NCBI GenBank assembly: GCA_036123585.1
Contig: JAZADN010000072.1
Location: 1-64,000, forward strand
From: UBA9410 sp036123585
Lineage (GTDB): Bacteria; Actinomycetota; Acidimicrobiia; Acidimicrobiales; MedAcidi-G1
Direction: 5' to 3'
DNA: 64,000 nucleotides
Translations under genes and position numbers: made by a program
Shown: positions 33,994 through 42,859 of the stretch, one piece after another
How positions within the stretch are numbered: position 1 is the first letter of the stretch
Layout of the letters: each line of letters opens with the position of its first letter
The notes under the pieces: generated by a model
Told to the model about the DNA's origin: nothing
What the model saw: only the letters and a program-made list of their open reading frames with translations
Databases searched by the model: none

Positions 33994-34302
33994 TTGCGGC
34001 GCTACGAGGTGTTCCTGAAGAAGGATGGCCGCGACGAGTACCGGCACGCCGGTTCGCTGGACGCACCCGACGACGAGCTGGCCCTCGTCTTGGCCCGCGA
34101 GTCGTATTTGCGCCGCGCCGAGGGCGATCGACTGTGGCTGGTCGACCGACAACATCTGGTGACCGCCGGCACCGAGTTCGTCGCCCCCAACGCCGACAAG
34201 CCGCACCGACACAACGACGGCGAGCGGATCGCCGAGCGGAGGCGCCTGCTCCGGGAAAAGGGACCTCAAGGGGAGGACGAACGGGGAGAGGGTTCGGCAT
34301 GA
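33994..34302 (+). CDS. paaB: Phenylacetyl-CoA epoxidase small subunit PaaB
   Basis: A 102-residue protein recognised by RRYEVFLKKDGRDEYRHAGSL and ALVLARESYLRRAEG, which parallel the PaaB core. TTG 33994 is the only in-frame start near the expected N-terminus, one base after the paaD stop. The C-terminal 35 residues are charged and low complexity. It bridges PaaA and PaaC in the epoxidase complex. Confidence 0.92.
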   Translation: MRRYEVFLKKDGRDEYRHAGSLDAPDDELALVLARESYLRRAEGDRLWLVDRQHLVTAGTEFVAPNADKPHRHNDGERIAERRRLLREKGPQGEDERGEGSA

Positions 34303-35072
34303 GCATCCCGTGGAACGACGGCATCCGGGAGTTCGTCCTGGCCTTCGCCGACGACGAGCACCTGATGGGACAGCAGCACGCCGAGTGGATCGGGGTGGCG
34401 CCCTTTCTCGAGGAAGATCTGGCCTTCTGCTCGATCGGCCAGGACGAGTTGGGCCACGCGGCGTTGTTGTACGCGCTGGTGGCGGGAGACGGCAACGGCG
34501 ATGGGGTCGACGACCGGATGGTCGACGCCTTGGCCTTCGACCCGGACCCGGCCCGGTGGCGTTCCTGCCACCTAGTGGAGGCCCCCACGTCAGAGTGGTC
34601 CCGGGCGCTGGTCCGTCACTGGCTGTACGACGCGGCCGAACGGTTGCGCTGGGAGCTAGTGGCCGATTCGGCGCTGGATCCGCTAGCTGAAACAGCTACC
34701 CGGGCCGAGCGGGAGGAATGGTTTCATCGCCGCCACGCCGACGGTCTGCTCGACGTCCTACTGCCGGTGGCCGACAGCGGCGAGCGGCTCCGGGTTGCCC
34801 TAGTCGAGCTTCTTCCGGTTGCCGTGGGGCTGTTCGACCCCGTGGCCGGCGAGGTTGCTGCGGTCGAGGCCGGTGTAACTGCCGCTCCGTTCGACACACG
34901 GCTCCCTGAGTGGACCGACCGGATCCGCACCCGTTTCGACGTCGACCTTCCCGACCTCGGGATGGCCACAGCGGCTCTTCAGGCCGGGCGTACGGTTCGA
35001 AGCGAGGCGTTTGGTCCGGTGCTGTCGAGGATCCGCGAGGTCTTGGACCTCGATCCGGCTGCCGTCTGGTAG
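34299..35072 (+). CDS. paaC: Phenylacetyl-CoA epoxidase structural subunit PaaC
   Basis: A 257-residue ferritin-like subunit. It has LAFADDEHLMGQQHAEW, SIGQDELGHAALLY and EEWFHRRHADGLLDVLL, the PaaC pattern with relics of diiron ligands. It pairs with PaaA as the non-catalytic partner. It overlaps paaB by 4 nt. No paaE reductase gene follows; the next gene is a proline-racemase family member with its own promoter. Confidence 0.94.
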   Translation: MSIPWNDGIREFVLAFADDEHLMGQQHAEWIGVAPFLEEDLAFCSIGQDELGHAALLYALVAGDGNGDGVDDRMVDALAFDPDPARWRSCHLVEAPTSEWSRALVRHWLYDAAERLRWELVADSALDPLAETATRAEREEWFHRRHADGLLDVLLPVADSGERLRVALVELLPVAVGLFDPVAGEVAAVEAGVTAAPFDTRLPEWTDRIRTRFDVDLPDLGMATAALQAGRTVRSEAFGPVLSRIREVLDLDPAAVW

Positions 35073-35104
35073 CCCAACAGGCCGGCTGCACCCCCTTCGC
35101 GCAC

Positions 35105-35110
35105 TACGGT
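35105..35110 (+). promoter_or_regulatory. Leaderless -10 element for the proline-racemase-family gene
   Basis: TACGGT, 8 nt before ATG 35119; separates this gene from the paa operon. Confidence 0.5.
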
Positions 35111-35118
35111 CCGCGGAC

Positions 35119-36144
35119 ATGTTGCTGGACCCCGGCGAGAAGTTGTTCGTCGATGACTACCACACGGCCGGCGAACCCTTCCGCATCGTCGACCTGGGCC
35201 CCATGGAGGGTTCCACCGCCCTCGACCGACGGTCGTGGGCCATGGAGCACCTCGACGACCACCGTCGGTTCCTTGTCCACGAGCCCCGGGGCCACGCTGG
35301 TATGTACGGCGGAATGGTCGTTCCCCCAAACGACGCCGACGGGGACGTGGGCGTCGTTTTCTTCCACAAGGACGGCTTCTCGACAGCTTGTGGTCACGGC
35401 ACCATCGCCATGGCTACGTGGGCGATCGAGACTGGCCAGGTCGATGCCCCCACCGACGGCGAGGTGGCGATCACGGTCGACGTCCCGTCAGGTCGACTCC
35501 CCACCGTGGCGCGGATGGAGGGTGGCCGGGTCGCTTCAGTCCGCTTTACCAACGTGGAGGCGTTCCCGTCGGCCCGCGACCTAGTCGTCGACACCAACCT
35601 GGGGCCGGTGACCGCCCAGGTGTCATTCGGCGGTGCTTTCTACGCCTCGGTGGCCATCGATGACCTGGATGTGGCGTGCCAAGCCGCCGACGTGGGCCGA
35701 CTCGTCGATCTCGGTCGGCAGGTTAAGGCGGCGATGGCCGATCATCCGGCGGTGGTCCATCCGACCGACGAACGACTGTCCGGCCTCTACGGCGCGATTC
35801 TCCATGAGGACGTGGTTCTCCAGGAGGAGGCCGACGCACGCTCGGCTGAGGCGCAGGTCCACCAGCGCAACGTGACCATTTTTGCTGACGGGCAGGTCGA
35901 CCGGTCGCCCTGCGGGTCGGGTACGTGCGCCCGTCTGGCCCTCCTCCATGCCGACGGGATGCTCGGCGCCGGCGACCTGTTCGTCAACGAGGGCGTTGCC
36001 GGCAGCGCGTTCTACGCCCGGGTGGAGGTGGCGACCGACGGAGGGATCATCCCCAGCGTGGAGGGTTCCGCATACCGGACCGGGACCGCCACGTTCACCC
36101 TCGACCCTCGTGATCCTGTGGGCCTCGGGTTCCTGCTTCGGTGA
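35119..36144 (+). CDS. Proline racemase / hydroxyproline epimerase family enzyme
   Basis: A 341-residue two-lobed enzyme. Both catalytic cysteines are present: STACGHGTIAMA near residue 90-95 and DRSPCGSGTCARLA near 255-262. A pair of Cys indicates a racemase or 4-hydroxyproline 2-epimerase; the trans-3-hydroxyproline dehydratase subgroup has Thr at the second site. Leaderless ATG 35119. The next gene, 48 bp downstream, is an ornithine-cyclodeaminase-family enzyme that often partners such racemases in proline or hydroxyproline metabolism. Confidence 0.9.
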   Translation: MLLDPGEKLFVDDYHTAGEPFRIVDLGPMEGSTALDRRSWAMEHLDDHRRFLVHEPRGHAGMYGGMVVPPNDADGDVGVVFFHKDGFSTACGHGTIAMATWAIETGQVDAPTDGEVAITVDVPSGRLPTVARMEGGRVASVRFTNVEAFPSARDLVVDTNLGPVTAQVSFGGAFYASVAIDDLDVACQAADVGRLVDLGRQVKAAMADHPAVVHPTDERLSGLYGAILHEDVVLQEEADARSAEAQVHQRNVTIFADGQVDRSPCGSGTCARLALLHADGMLGAGDLFVNEGVAGSAFYARVEVATDGGIIPSVEGSAYRTGTATFTLDPRDPVGLGFLLR

Positions 36145-36192
36145 CCGGGCCCGCCTCTCCCTTTCGATGACTGATCGGGAAGGATCCACTTC

Positions 36193-37128
36193 GTGACCGG
36201 CCTTCCCCACTTCGACGCGGCGGCCATCGCCGCCGTGATGGACATGGCGTCTTGCATCGAGGCCTTGCGGATCGGCAGCCGAGAACTTGGCGACCTCCAT
36301 CCCAGGGCCCACGTGCCCCTCGGACCCGGCGACGACTTCCTGATGATGCCTGCTGTCTCGTCGGCCGGGATCGGGGTGAAGGTGGTAAACGTGGTGTCCA
36401 GCAACCCGGCCCGTGGACTTCCGCTGATCCACGGCTTCTACCTCTACTGCGACCGGGAGACCGGAGTCCCCAAGGCGACGCTGGACGGCTCTGCTTTAAC
36501 CACCCTGCGCACGCCGGCCGCATCAGCTCTGGCCGCCGACGTGCTCGCCCGTCCCGACGTCACCAGTCTCGGGATCTTCGGCACCGGCGTCCAGGCCCGG
36601 GGCCACCTCGAGGCGATGCTGGTGGTCCGCCCAAACGTGGACCGAATCGTGGCTTGTGGCCGGACCCCTGAGTCGGCGGCAGCCTTCATGGCTGACCCGG
36701 CCGTCGTCGACCTGGCCGGCGGGCGTCGGTTGGAGGCGGGGACTCCCGGGCAGACGGCAGCCTGCGACCTGGTCTGTGGCTGCACCACGTCGACCGAACC
36801 GGTGGTGCCGACCGATGCCGTGCGGCCGGGCGCCCACGTCGGCCTGGTGGGCAGTTACTCGACGGCTCGCCGCGAGGTCTTCCCCGAACTGCTGCAACGG
36901 GCTTCGGTGTTCGTGGACGACCGGGGAGCGGCGGCTGACGAGGCTGGTGACCTGATCCTGGCCGTGGAGGCGGACGAGTGGTCGTTCGACGCCGTGGTCG
37001 GCGATCTGGCCGGGCTGTGCCTGGGCACCGTCGGTCGGTCCAGCGACGACGAGGTGACCCTCTTCAAGTCCGTTGGCCTGGCGGTCTGGGACCTGATGGT
37101 GGCTGGAACGGTGGTCCGTGCGTCCTGA
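36193..37128 (+). CDS. Ornithine cyclodeaminase / mu-crystallin family protein
   Basis: A 311-residue NAD(P)-binding enzyme of the OCD family. Its Rossmann motif is LGIFGTGVQARGHLEAM; KVVNVVSSNP and VPKATLDGSALTTLRTPAASALAA are the substrate-site segments. Members either convert ornithine to proline or reduce delta-1-pyrroline-2-carboxylate; sequence by eye does not separate these. GTG 36193 has GGGAAGGA about 9 nt upstream. It is downstream of a proline-racemase-family gene and upstream of a ureohydrolase cluster. Confidence 0.9.
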   Translation: MTGLPHFDAAAIAAVMDMASCIEALRIGSRELGDLHPRAHVPLGPGDDFLMMPAVSSAGIGVKVVNVVSSNPARGLPLIHGFYLYCDRETGVPKATLDGSALTTLRTPAASALAADVLARPDVTSLGIFGTGVQARGHLEAMLVVRPNVDRIVACGRTPESAAAFMADPAVVDLAGGRRLEAGTPGQTAACDLVCGCTTSTEPVVPTDAVRPGAHVGLVGSYSTARREVFPELLQRASVFVDDRGAAADEAGDLILAVEADEWSFDAVVGDLAGLCLGTVGRSSDDEVTLFKSVGLAVWDLMVAGTVVRAS

Positions 37129-37396
37129 TCTTCTAGCGAACCTTGGCTACCGTCGGGGTGGGTCAGGTGGTTTCGGCCCAGGCCCCGTCTCGGCGAGGTG
37201 GACCACGGTTTCGCCCCGGTTGACCAGCGGTGTCCGGGTGATGCCGATCACCGACCTACTCCAATTGGCTCGCACTGCGGCTGCTTTCGGTTGAGGTGGC
37301 TTGGTCGCCCGACCCGGACAACGGGTCCGCGGAGGTGGAAGAATTCCGATGGGCGAGATGCATCCGGGATGCTCTGGCGCCGAAGGGGGAGAACCG
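37129..37396. other. Gap with no confident gene; one hairpin
   Basis: The 268-bp stretch separates the OCD gene from the HD-domain gene. It holds a 6-bp hairpin, GACCCG-gacaa-CGGGTC, at 37311-37327, and a possible -10 (TACCGT) near the left end. Short frames on either strand have no supporting start signals. An alternative start for the HD gene, ATG 37349, lies within it. Confidence 0.4.
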
Positions 37397-37975
37397 ATGA
37401 CCGATGTGACCAATCCGGCGGCCGCACCGCGGGCGTCTTTCACCGACATGTCCGAGTCCACCGCCGAGGATTGGTCGATCATCATGGGACAGCGGGCCGA
37501 GTTGGAGCAGTCGCTGCCCGACCGGATCATCGAGCAGTTCGGGCACCTGCGGAACGACTACGGCGGGTTCCCTGTCGACCGACTCGAGCACAGCGTGCAG
37601 ACGGCCACCCGGGCCGAACGGGATGGCCGCGACGACGAGTACGTGCTGTGCGCCTTGCTTCACGACATCGGGGACCCGCTCACCCCCTACAACCACCCCG
37701 ATGTGGCAGCGGCGATCCTCAAGCCGTTCGTGTCCGAGGCCAACCACTGGATGGTCGAGCACCACGGCATCTTCCAGGGCTACTACTTCTGGCACCACCT
37801 GGGCATGGACCGCGACACGCGTGACCGGTTCGCCGGGCACGACAACTTCGATCACTGCGCCACGTTCTGCGCCGAGTACGACGCCCCGGCCTTCGACCCC
37901 GGCTACCGGTCGAACCCGTTCGAGCACTACGTCCCGCTGATCCGCGACGTCTTCGGTGCCAACCCCTGGCGCTGA
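37397..37975 (+). CDS. HD-domain metal-dependent protein (PhnZ/MIOX-like group possible)
   Basis: A 192-residue HD-domain protein. Metal-ligand candidates are H in RLEHSVQTA, HD in LLHDIGD, H in YNHPDVAA and HWMVEHHG, and D in the C-terminal CAEYDAPAFDP. The layout, with one HD domain and conserved late Asp, resembles HD proteins related to PhnZ/MIOX-type mixed-valence diiron oxygenases as well as plain phosphohydrolases; I cannot decide between them. GGGGGAG lies 5-6 nt before ATG 37397. It is 33 bp upstream of the ureohydrolase and so probably cotranscribed with it. Confidence 0.75.
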   Translation: MTDVTNPAAAPRASFTDMSESTAEDWSIIMGQRAELEQSLPDRIIEQFGHLRNDYGGFPVDRLEHSVQTATRAERDGRDDEYVLCALLHDIGDPLTPYNHPDVAAAILKPFVSEANHWMVEHHGIFQGYYFWHHLGMDRDTRDRFAGHDNFDHCATFCAEYDAPAFDPGYRSNPFEHYVPLIRDVFGANPWR

Positions 37976-38008
37976 ACGAGGTCCGACAGGCGGAGGAGGG
38001 AGGCGACC

Positions 38009-38995
38009 ATGACCAGGTCCGATGAGGACCGGATGATGGAGGGGTTGTTCTGGCACGGGATCCCCACGCTGTTCCGCTGCCCCCACGATCCAGACCCGGC
38101 CAACGCCGACATCGGCCTGATCGGTGTTCCGCACAGCACTGGCAACGGGACCACCCAGCGGGACCAGCACCTCGGCCCCCGGGCCGTGCGTGACATCTCG
38201 CCACTGGGGCGCCGGGTCCACAATGACTTCGCCTTCGATCCGTGGGAGGCGTGCCGGATCCACGACCTGGGTGACGTGCCCCTGCCGAAGGCCAACGACA
38301 ACGAGGCCTGCATCGAGGACATCACCGCCTTCTACCGGAGCGTTGGAGAAGCTGGCTGCCGCCCGGTGTCGATCGGTGGAGACCACTCCATCACCGGGGG
38401 GATCCTCCAAGGCATCGCCGGGGAGGGATCTCGCCTCACCGGTGGCGAGAAGGCCAGCCTGCTCCATTTCGACGCCCACACCGACGCCTACCACACCATC
38501 CCCCATTTCCTCGGGGCAGTGAAGTCGGCGGCCCACTGGGCCGGCTATCTGGTGGAAGGCGGGCACGTCGACCCCGAGCACTCTGTCCAGGTCGGCATCC
38601 GGGGCAACGTCCGGTCGCTGGGCTGGACCGACCCGTCGTACGCCCTCGGCTACGAGGTGATCCGCAAAGTCGACTACGACGAGATGGGTCCAGAGCGGGT
38701 TATGGAGGTCATCGACGAGCGGATCGGCGACCGGCCGCTCTACATCACCTTCGACCTGGACTGCCTTGATCCCACCGTGGCACCCGGGGTAGCCAACATT
38801 GAGGCGGGTGTGGAGGGCTTCGGGATGGACCAGGTCGTCCAACTGCTGCGGTCGGTACGTGGGAAGGACGTGATCGGTGGCGACGTTGTCTGCCTCATGC
38901 CCACCGTGGATTCGCCCAACCACATCACTAGCTATCGGTCGATGGCGGTGATGTTCGAGATCCTGTCACTCATCGCCGACCGGATCGCCGGCTGA
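38009..38995 (+). CDS. Ureohydrolase (agmatinase/arginase/guanidinoacid hydrolase family)
   Basis: A 328-residue dinuclear-manganese hydrolase releasing urea from a guanidino compound. All ligand motifs are present: GGDHSITGG, FDAHTDAYH and TFDLDCLDPTVAPGV. The N-terminal GVPHSTGNGTTQRDQHLGPRAVRDIS is longer than the agmatinase consensus. Agmatine, arginine, guanidinobutyrate or guanidine are possible substrates. A strong GGAGGAGGGAGG precedes ATG 38009. With the OCD and racemase genes upstream it could feed a guanidino-acid to proline route. Confidence 0.92.
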   Translation: MTRSDEDRMMEGLFWHGIPTLFRCPHDPDPANADIGLIGVPHSTGNGTTQRDQHLGPRAVRDISPLGRRVHNDFAFDPWEACRIHDLGDVPLPKANDNEACIEDITAFYRSVGEAGCRPVSIGGDHSITGGILQGIAGEGSRLTGGEKASLLHFDAHTDAYHTIPHFLGAVKSAAHWAGYLVEGGHVDPEHSVQVGIRGNVRSLGWTDPSYALGYEVIRKVDYDEMGPERVMEVIDERIGDRPLYITFDLDCLDPTVAPGVANIEAGVEGFGMDQVVQLLRSVRGKDVIGGDVVCLMPTVDSPNHITSYRSMAVMFEILSLIADRIAG

Positions 38996-39023
38996 GCCCG
39001 CGAAGCCGATGTACAACGCTGGC

Positions 39024-39029
39024 TAGCAT
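39024..39029 (+). promoter_or_regulatory. -10 element for dcd
   Basis: TAGCAT, 9 nt before ATG 39039, predicting a leader of only about 2-3 nt. Confidence 0.5.
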
Positions 39030-39038
39030 CGGCGCCGC

Positions 39039-39602
39039 ATGATCCTGTCGGACCACACCCTTCGCGAAGAGATCGCGGCGGGACGTATCGTCATCGAGCC
39101 GTTCGACGACGCCTGTGTCCAGCCGTCGTCCATCGACCTACACCTGGACCACCGGTTTCTGGTGTTCCGCAACCACGCCATGGGCCACATCGACGTGAAG
39201 CAGGACCTCACGGAGTTGACCGAGCAAGTCGAGGCGGCCGACGAAGACCCGTTCATCCTTCATCCCGGCGAATTCGTGCTGGGCTCCACGTCGGAGAGGG
39301 TCGCGGTGCCCGACGACCTCGTCGCACGCCTGGAGGGCAAGTCCAGCCTGGGACGCCTCGGGCTGCTCATCCATTCGACGGCCGGTTACGTGGACGCCGG
39401 CTGGGACGGCCAGCTCACCCTGGAACTCTCCAACGTGGCCAGCCTGCCCATCACCCTCTACCCGGGGATGAAGATCGGTCAGATCTCGTTCGTCCGGATG
39501 ACCACGGTCGCTGACCGGCCCTACGGTTCCAGCGACCTGGGGTCGAAGTACCGGGGCCAAGAGGGCCCGAGGCCCAGCCGTTACTGGGAGAACTTCGGCT
39601 GA
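39039..39602 (+). CDS. dcd: dCTP deaminase (possibly dUMP-forming)
   Basis: A 187-residue dUTPase-fold enzyme. It has MILSDHTLREEIAAG, QPSSIDLHLDHRF, and the catalytic segment GKSSLGRLGLLIHSTAGYVDAGWDGQ (shown here by key residues S-S-R, H-S-T, D-G). It supplies dUMP or dUTP for thymidylate synthesis. Actinobacterial homologues of this length can be bifunctional deaminase-dUTPases, which I cannot confirm from sequence. The gene has its own near-leaderless promoter and converges on etfD across a hairpin. Confidence 0.94.
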   Translation: MILSDHTLREEIAAGRIVIEPFDDACVQPSSIDLHLDHRFLVFRNHAMGHIDVKQDLTELTEQVEAADEDPFILHPGEFVLGSTSERVAVPDDLVARLEGKSSLGRLGLLIHSTAGYVDAGWDGQLTLELSNVASLPITLYPGMKIGQISFVRMTTVADRPYGSSDLGSKYRGQEGPRPSRYWENFG

Positions 39603-39610
39603 ACCTGTGA

Positions 39611-39633
39611 CCGGCCGCTCCGCCGCCGGCCGG
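39611..39633. terminator. Hairpin terminator between convergent dcd and etfD
   Basis: A perfect 7-bp stem CCGGCCG/CGGCCGG with a 9-nt loop, no U tract. It fills the 34-bp gap between the two stop codons, so it could end transcription from both sides. Confidence 0.5.
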
Positions 39634-39636
39634 GCA

Positions 39637-41886
39637 TCACGTGATGTTGACCGGAGTCTCGGCCGATTCAAGTGCCTCGAGCAGGTGCAGAGCGATGTCG
39701 CCCACCTTCACCTCGGAGTCATCGATTCCCTCGCCGCGCACGCCGTCGTCGATCATGACGTAGCAGAACGGGCACGCCGTGGCGATCCGGCTGGCGCCGG
39801 TGGACAACAGCTCCTGTGAGCGCTCGACGTTGATGTTCTTACCGATGTGCTCCTCCATGAACATGCGGCCGCCGCCCGCGCCGCAGCACATGCCCTTGGT
39901 GCCCTGTCGATCGGCCTCCACGATCTCGACGCCGGCCAGGCTGCCGATCACATTGCGGGGTGACTCGTAGACGTCGTTGTGGCGGCCCAGGTAGCAGGAG
40001 TCGTGGTACACGACCCGCTCCTCGAGGCGGGCACTGCTCATGTCGAGCCGACCTTCAGCGATCATCCACTCCAGCAGCTGACTGTGGTGGACCACCTCGT
40101 AGTGACCGCCCAACTGTGGGTACTCGTTGGCCAGCGTGTTGAAGCAGTGGGGGCACTGGGTGACGATCTTCTTGACCCCCATGGCCTCTAGGGTCTCGAC
40201 GTTCTGCATGGCCAGCATCTGGAAGATGTACTCGTTGCCCGAGCGGCGGGCCGGATCGCCGGTGCACATCTCCGACGGGCCGAGGATCGAGAACGACAGG
40301 CCAGCCCGCTGCATGAGCGCGGCCATGGCCCGTGACACCTTCTTGTTCTTGTCGTCGAATGACCCGGCGCAGCCCACCCAGTAGAGGTATTCGGCGTCGA
40401 ACGGCTCGCCGCCGTCAAGCACCTCGATGCCCTCAAGGTCACCTACCCAGTCGGCCCGCTCGCTCTGCGACAGGCCCCACGGGTTGCCCGAGTTCTCCAT
40501 TGACCGATAGGCGGCGCCCAACTCGCTTGGGAAGTCGGACTCCATGAGTGACAGGTAACGCCGCATGTCGAGGATCTTGTCGAGGATCTCGATGTTGACC
40601 GGACAGATCTCGTCACACGCCCGGCACGACGTGCACGACCACAGTTCGTCGTTGGTTATGCGGTCGAACATCCAGTTGGCGGGCACAGTGATCTCGGCAT
40701 CGGTACCCAGCGGTGGCGAAACCACTGTCTCGCCGGTGGCTGCCATGACCTCGCCGGTCTTGAGCACGATCTCCCGGGGGTCGAGGGGCTTGCCGGTGGC
40801 GTGCGCTGGGCAGACGCTGGTGCATCGCCCGCACATGGTGCACGAGTCGGTGTCCAGCAGTTGCTTCCAGGTGAAATCCTCGATGGTGGAGACGCCGAAA
40901 CTCTCCAGTTCGGTCTCCATGAGGTTGGGCAGCGGCTTCATGGCGCCCTTGGGGCGGGCCCTGTCGTTCAGGTACATGTTCAGCGGCGACGTGAACATGT
41001 GACGGATCATCGTGATGGGCAGCAGCGCCAGAAAGGCCATGAATGACGCCACGTGGGCGATCCACCAACCCTGGTGCCAGCCCGAGACGTCGTCCACCAG
41101 CCAGTCGACCTCGCCGATGGCCATGGCCAGCGGGTAGCCGATCACCGACCACGTCTCGGCGTCAGCACCGTGGCCGCCCGGTGTCACGTCCTGGAGGGCG
41201 ATGCGGAATGCCTCAGCGCCGAAGCCAGTGATACCGATGGCCAGAAAGATGAAGAGGACCGCGGCGTGCTCGGGTTTCGACTTGATGCGGATCCGGTACG
41301 GGCGGAAGCGGCGAGGCCCGAAGCGCCGCAGGATGGCCCACACCACGCCGACCAGGTAGAGCACACCGGCGACGTCGCCCACCGCCGTGTACGCCCGGTA
41401 CACGTCGCCGTGGAGGAACTTCATTGACCCCGGGACCTGGTGGTTGATCTCCAGCACCGTGGTCACCGCCATGAGGACCAGGAACGGGAAGTAGATCAGG
41501 GCGTGCATGACCCCGGCCGCGGGCTCGCGCAGGAGGGTCTGCATGTAGACGCCGGAGCGGAAGTCCCCGAAACGGCGCTTGGCGTTGGCCGGCTTCGTGG
41601 ACCGGTCGTCGGGAACGCCCCGCTGCCAGTTCTGGACGCGGTAGGAGAAGAGGACGGCCCCGTAGATGATGAGCAGCGGGATGACCGAGTAGAAGGCCAA
41701 CTTCAGCGGGCCGGGGACGTTGGCGAACACCTCGCGGGTGATAGGCGACTCGTCGTGGAACTCGTTGACCACTGAGGCCACCCCGGATGCCGCGGTGAAG
41801 AGGGCGACCAGCACCCCGAGCCCGATGACGGCGTGGTTGGGGCGGAACCGCCGGGTGGTGTCGGTGCTCGCGGCGGTGTCAGTCAT
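39637..41886 (-). CDS. etfD: EtfD-type membrane Fe-S oxidoreductase (ETF:menaquinone oxidoreductase, HdrD-like)
   Basis: A 749-residue protein. Residues 1-310 carry about six membrane helices in a NarI/HdrE-like haem b unit. Two 4Fe-4S motifs follow: CTMCGRCTSVCP and CTSCRACDEICP. The C-terminal half has two CCG-type domains, with EMCTGDPARRSGNEY, CPHCFNTL and MCCGAGGGRM. Mycobacterial EtfD has this architecture and passes electrons from acyl-CoA dehydrogenases, through EtfAB, to menaquinone. It would serve the acyl-CoA dehydrogenase at 24 kb. Transcribed alone from a near-leaderless promoter. Confidence 0.9.
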   Translation of the reverse strand: MTDTAASTDTTRRFRPNHAVIGLGVLVALFTAASGVASVVNEFHDESPITREVFANVPGPLKLAFYSVIPLLIIYGAVLFSYRVQNWQRGVPDDRSTKPANAKRRFGDFRSGVYMQTLLREPAAGVMHALIYFPFLVLMAVTTVLEINHQVPGSMKFLHGDVYRAYTAVGDVAGVLYLVGVVWAILRRFGPRRFRPYRIRIKSKPEHAAVLFIFLAIGITGFGAEAFRIALQDVTPGGHGADAETWSVIGYPLAMAIGEVDWLVDDVSGWHQGWWIAHVASFMAFLALLPITMIRHMFTSPLNMYLNDRARPKGAMKPLPNLMETELESFGVSTIEDFTWKQLLDTDSCTMCGRCTSVCPAHATGKPLDPREIVLKTGEVMAATGETVVSPPLGTDAEITVPANWMFDRITNDELWSCTSCRACDEICPVNIEILDKILDMRRYLSLMESDFPSELGAAYRSMENSGNPWGLSQSERADWVGDLEGIEVLDGGEPFDAEYLYWVGCAGSFDDKNKKVSRAMAALMQRAGLSFSILGPSEMCTGDPARRSGNEYIFQMLAMQNVETLEAMGVKKIVTQCPHCFNTLANEYPQLGGHYEVVHHSQLLEWMIAEGRLDMSSARLEERVVYHDSCYLGRHNDVYESPRNVIGSLAGVEIVEADRQGTKGMCCGAGGGRMFMEEHIGKNINVERSQELLSTGASRIATACPFCYVMIDDGVRGEGIDDSEVKVGDIALHLLEALESAETPVNIT

Positions 41887-41895
41887 GGCGACCGG

Positions 41896-41901
41896 AGACT
41901 A
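41896..41901 (-). promoter_or_regulatory. -10 element for etfD
   Basis: TAGTCT on the minus strand, 9 nt before ATG 41886. Confidence 0.5.
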
Positions 41902-42061
41902 CCGGCCCGCGGTTCTCCCGGTCGTCCCGACCGGCCATCGGGCCGGCCCGGGTGGGCCGTCGGCGGTGGGTCAGGCAGCGGCCAGGACGCAGCCCCTTGA
42001 CCGGCGAGGTGGCCCTTCGGGAAGCGCCCGATCGCGTTCGGGTACCTGTTCGCGTAGTCGG

Positions 42062-42805
42062 TCAGCCGGCCTGGCGGGCCACGGCCTCTGCGGCTGCCCG
42101 GGCCGCTTCGGGGTCCAGCGACCGTTCGAGCACCGGCCTGGCTTCGACGGGCCGCAGGTCGTCGCCCAGTTCGTAGTGGAGTGGGGTGCCGGTGGGGATG
42201 TTCAGGTCGGTGATGTCGTCGTCGGAGATGCTGTCCAACTCCTTGCACAGGGCTCGCAGGCTGTTGCCGTGGGCGGCCACCAGCACGGTTCGTCCGGCCC
42301 GGAGGTCTGGGGCGATGGCCTCGTCCCAACAGGGGAGCATCCGCGCCACGACGTCGGCCAGGCACTCGGCCAGTGGCGGCTCGATGTCGGCGTAGCGGAC
42401 GTCGCGGTTGGGGTTGAACGGGTTGTTGTCGGAGATCGGTGGGGGTGGGGTGGCGTAGCCCCGCCGCCAGGCCTGGAGTTGTTCGGCCCCGTGGCGTTCG
42501 CGGGTCTCGGCCTTGTCAAGACCGGTGAGGTCGCCGTAGTGCCGTTCGTTGAGGCGCCAGTCCCTGCGAACAGGGATCCATGACCGACCCAGCTCGGCAA
42601 GGGCCAACTCCGCGGTGCGGATGGCCCGGACTTGCAGTGACGTGTGGACCACGTCGGGGAGGATCCCGGCTTCGGCCAGGAGCCGTGCACCGTCGCGGGC
42701 CTCGGCCTCACCCAGCGCGGTGAGGCCACAGTCGTACCAGCCGGTGAACTGGTTGGTGGCGTTCCATTCGCTCTGACCGTGTCGGAGCAGGATCAGGGTG
42801 GGCAT
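42062..42805 (-). CDS. gpmA: 2,3-bisphosphoglycerate-dependent phosphoglycerate mutase
   Basis: A 247-residue glycolytic mutase. The phospho-His motif is LLRHGQSEWN near residue 10; RAIRTAELAL, NERHYGDLTGLDK and VLVAAHGNSLRAL (second His) follow. ATG 42805 sits 6 nt after TACGGT, a leaderless arrangement; the longer ATG 42850 start would add 15 residues without homology. Confidence 0.95.
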   Translation of the reverse strand: MPTLILLRHGQSEWNATNQFTGWYDCGLTALGEAEARDGARLLAEAGILPDVVHTSLQVRAIRTAELALAELGRSWIPVRRDWRLNERHYGDLTGLDKAETRERHGAEQLQAWRRGYATPPPPISDNNPFNPNRDVRYADIEPPLAECLADVVARMLPCWDEAIAPDLRAGRTVLVAAHGNSLRALCKELDSISDDDITDLNIPTGTPLHYELGDDLRPVEARPVLERSLDPEAARAAAEAVARQAG

Positions 42806-42811
42806 CGGGCC

Positions 42812-42817
42812 ACCGTA
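42812..42817 (-). promoter_or_regulatory. Leaderless -10 element for gpmA
   Basis: TACGGT on the minus strand, 6 nt before ATG 42805; it decides the start codon. Confidence 0.6.
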
Positions 42818-42859
42818 CCGGACGGGGATCAGCGGGGTTCGGGGAATCATCGTTCAGAA

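Noticed and set aside
37256..38923. 555-codon minus-strand frame opposite the HD and ureohydrolase genes
   Set aside because: Antisense to two well-supported genes, with no start signals and no recognisable domain.
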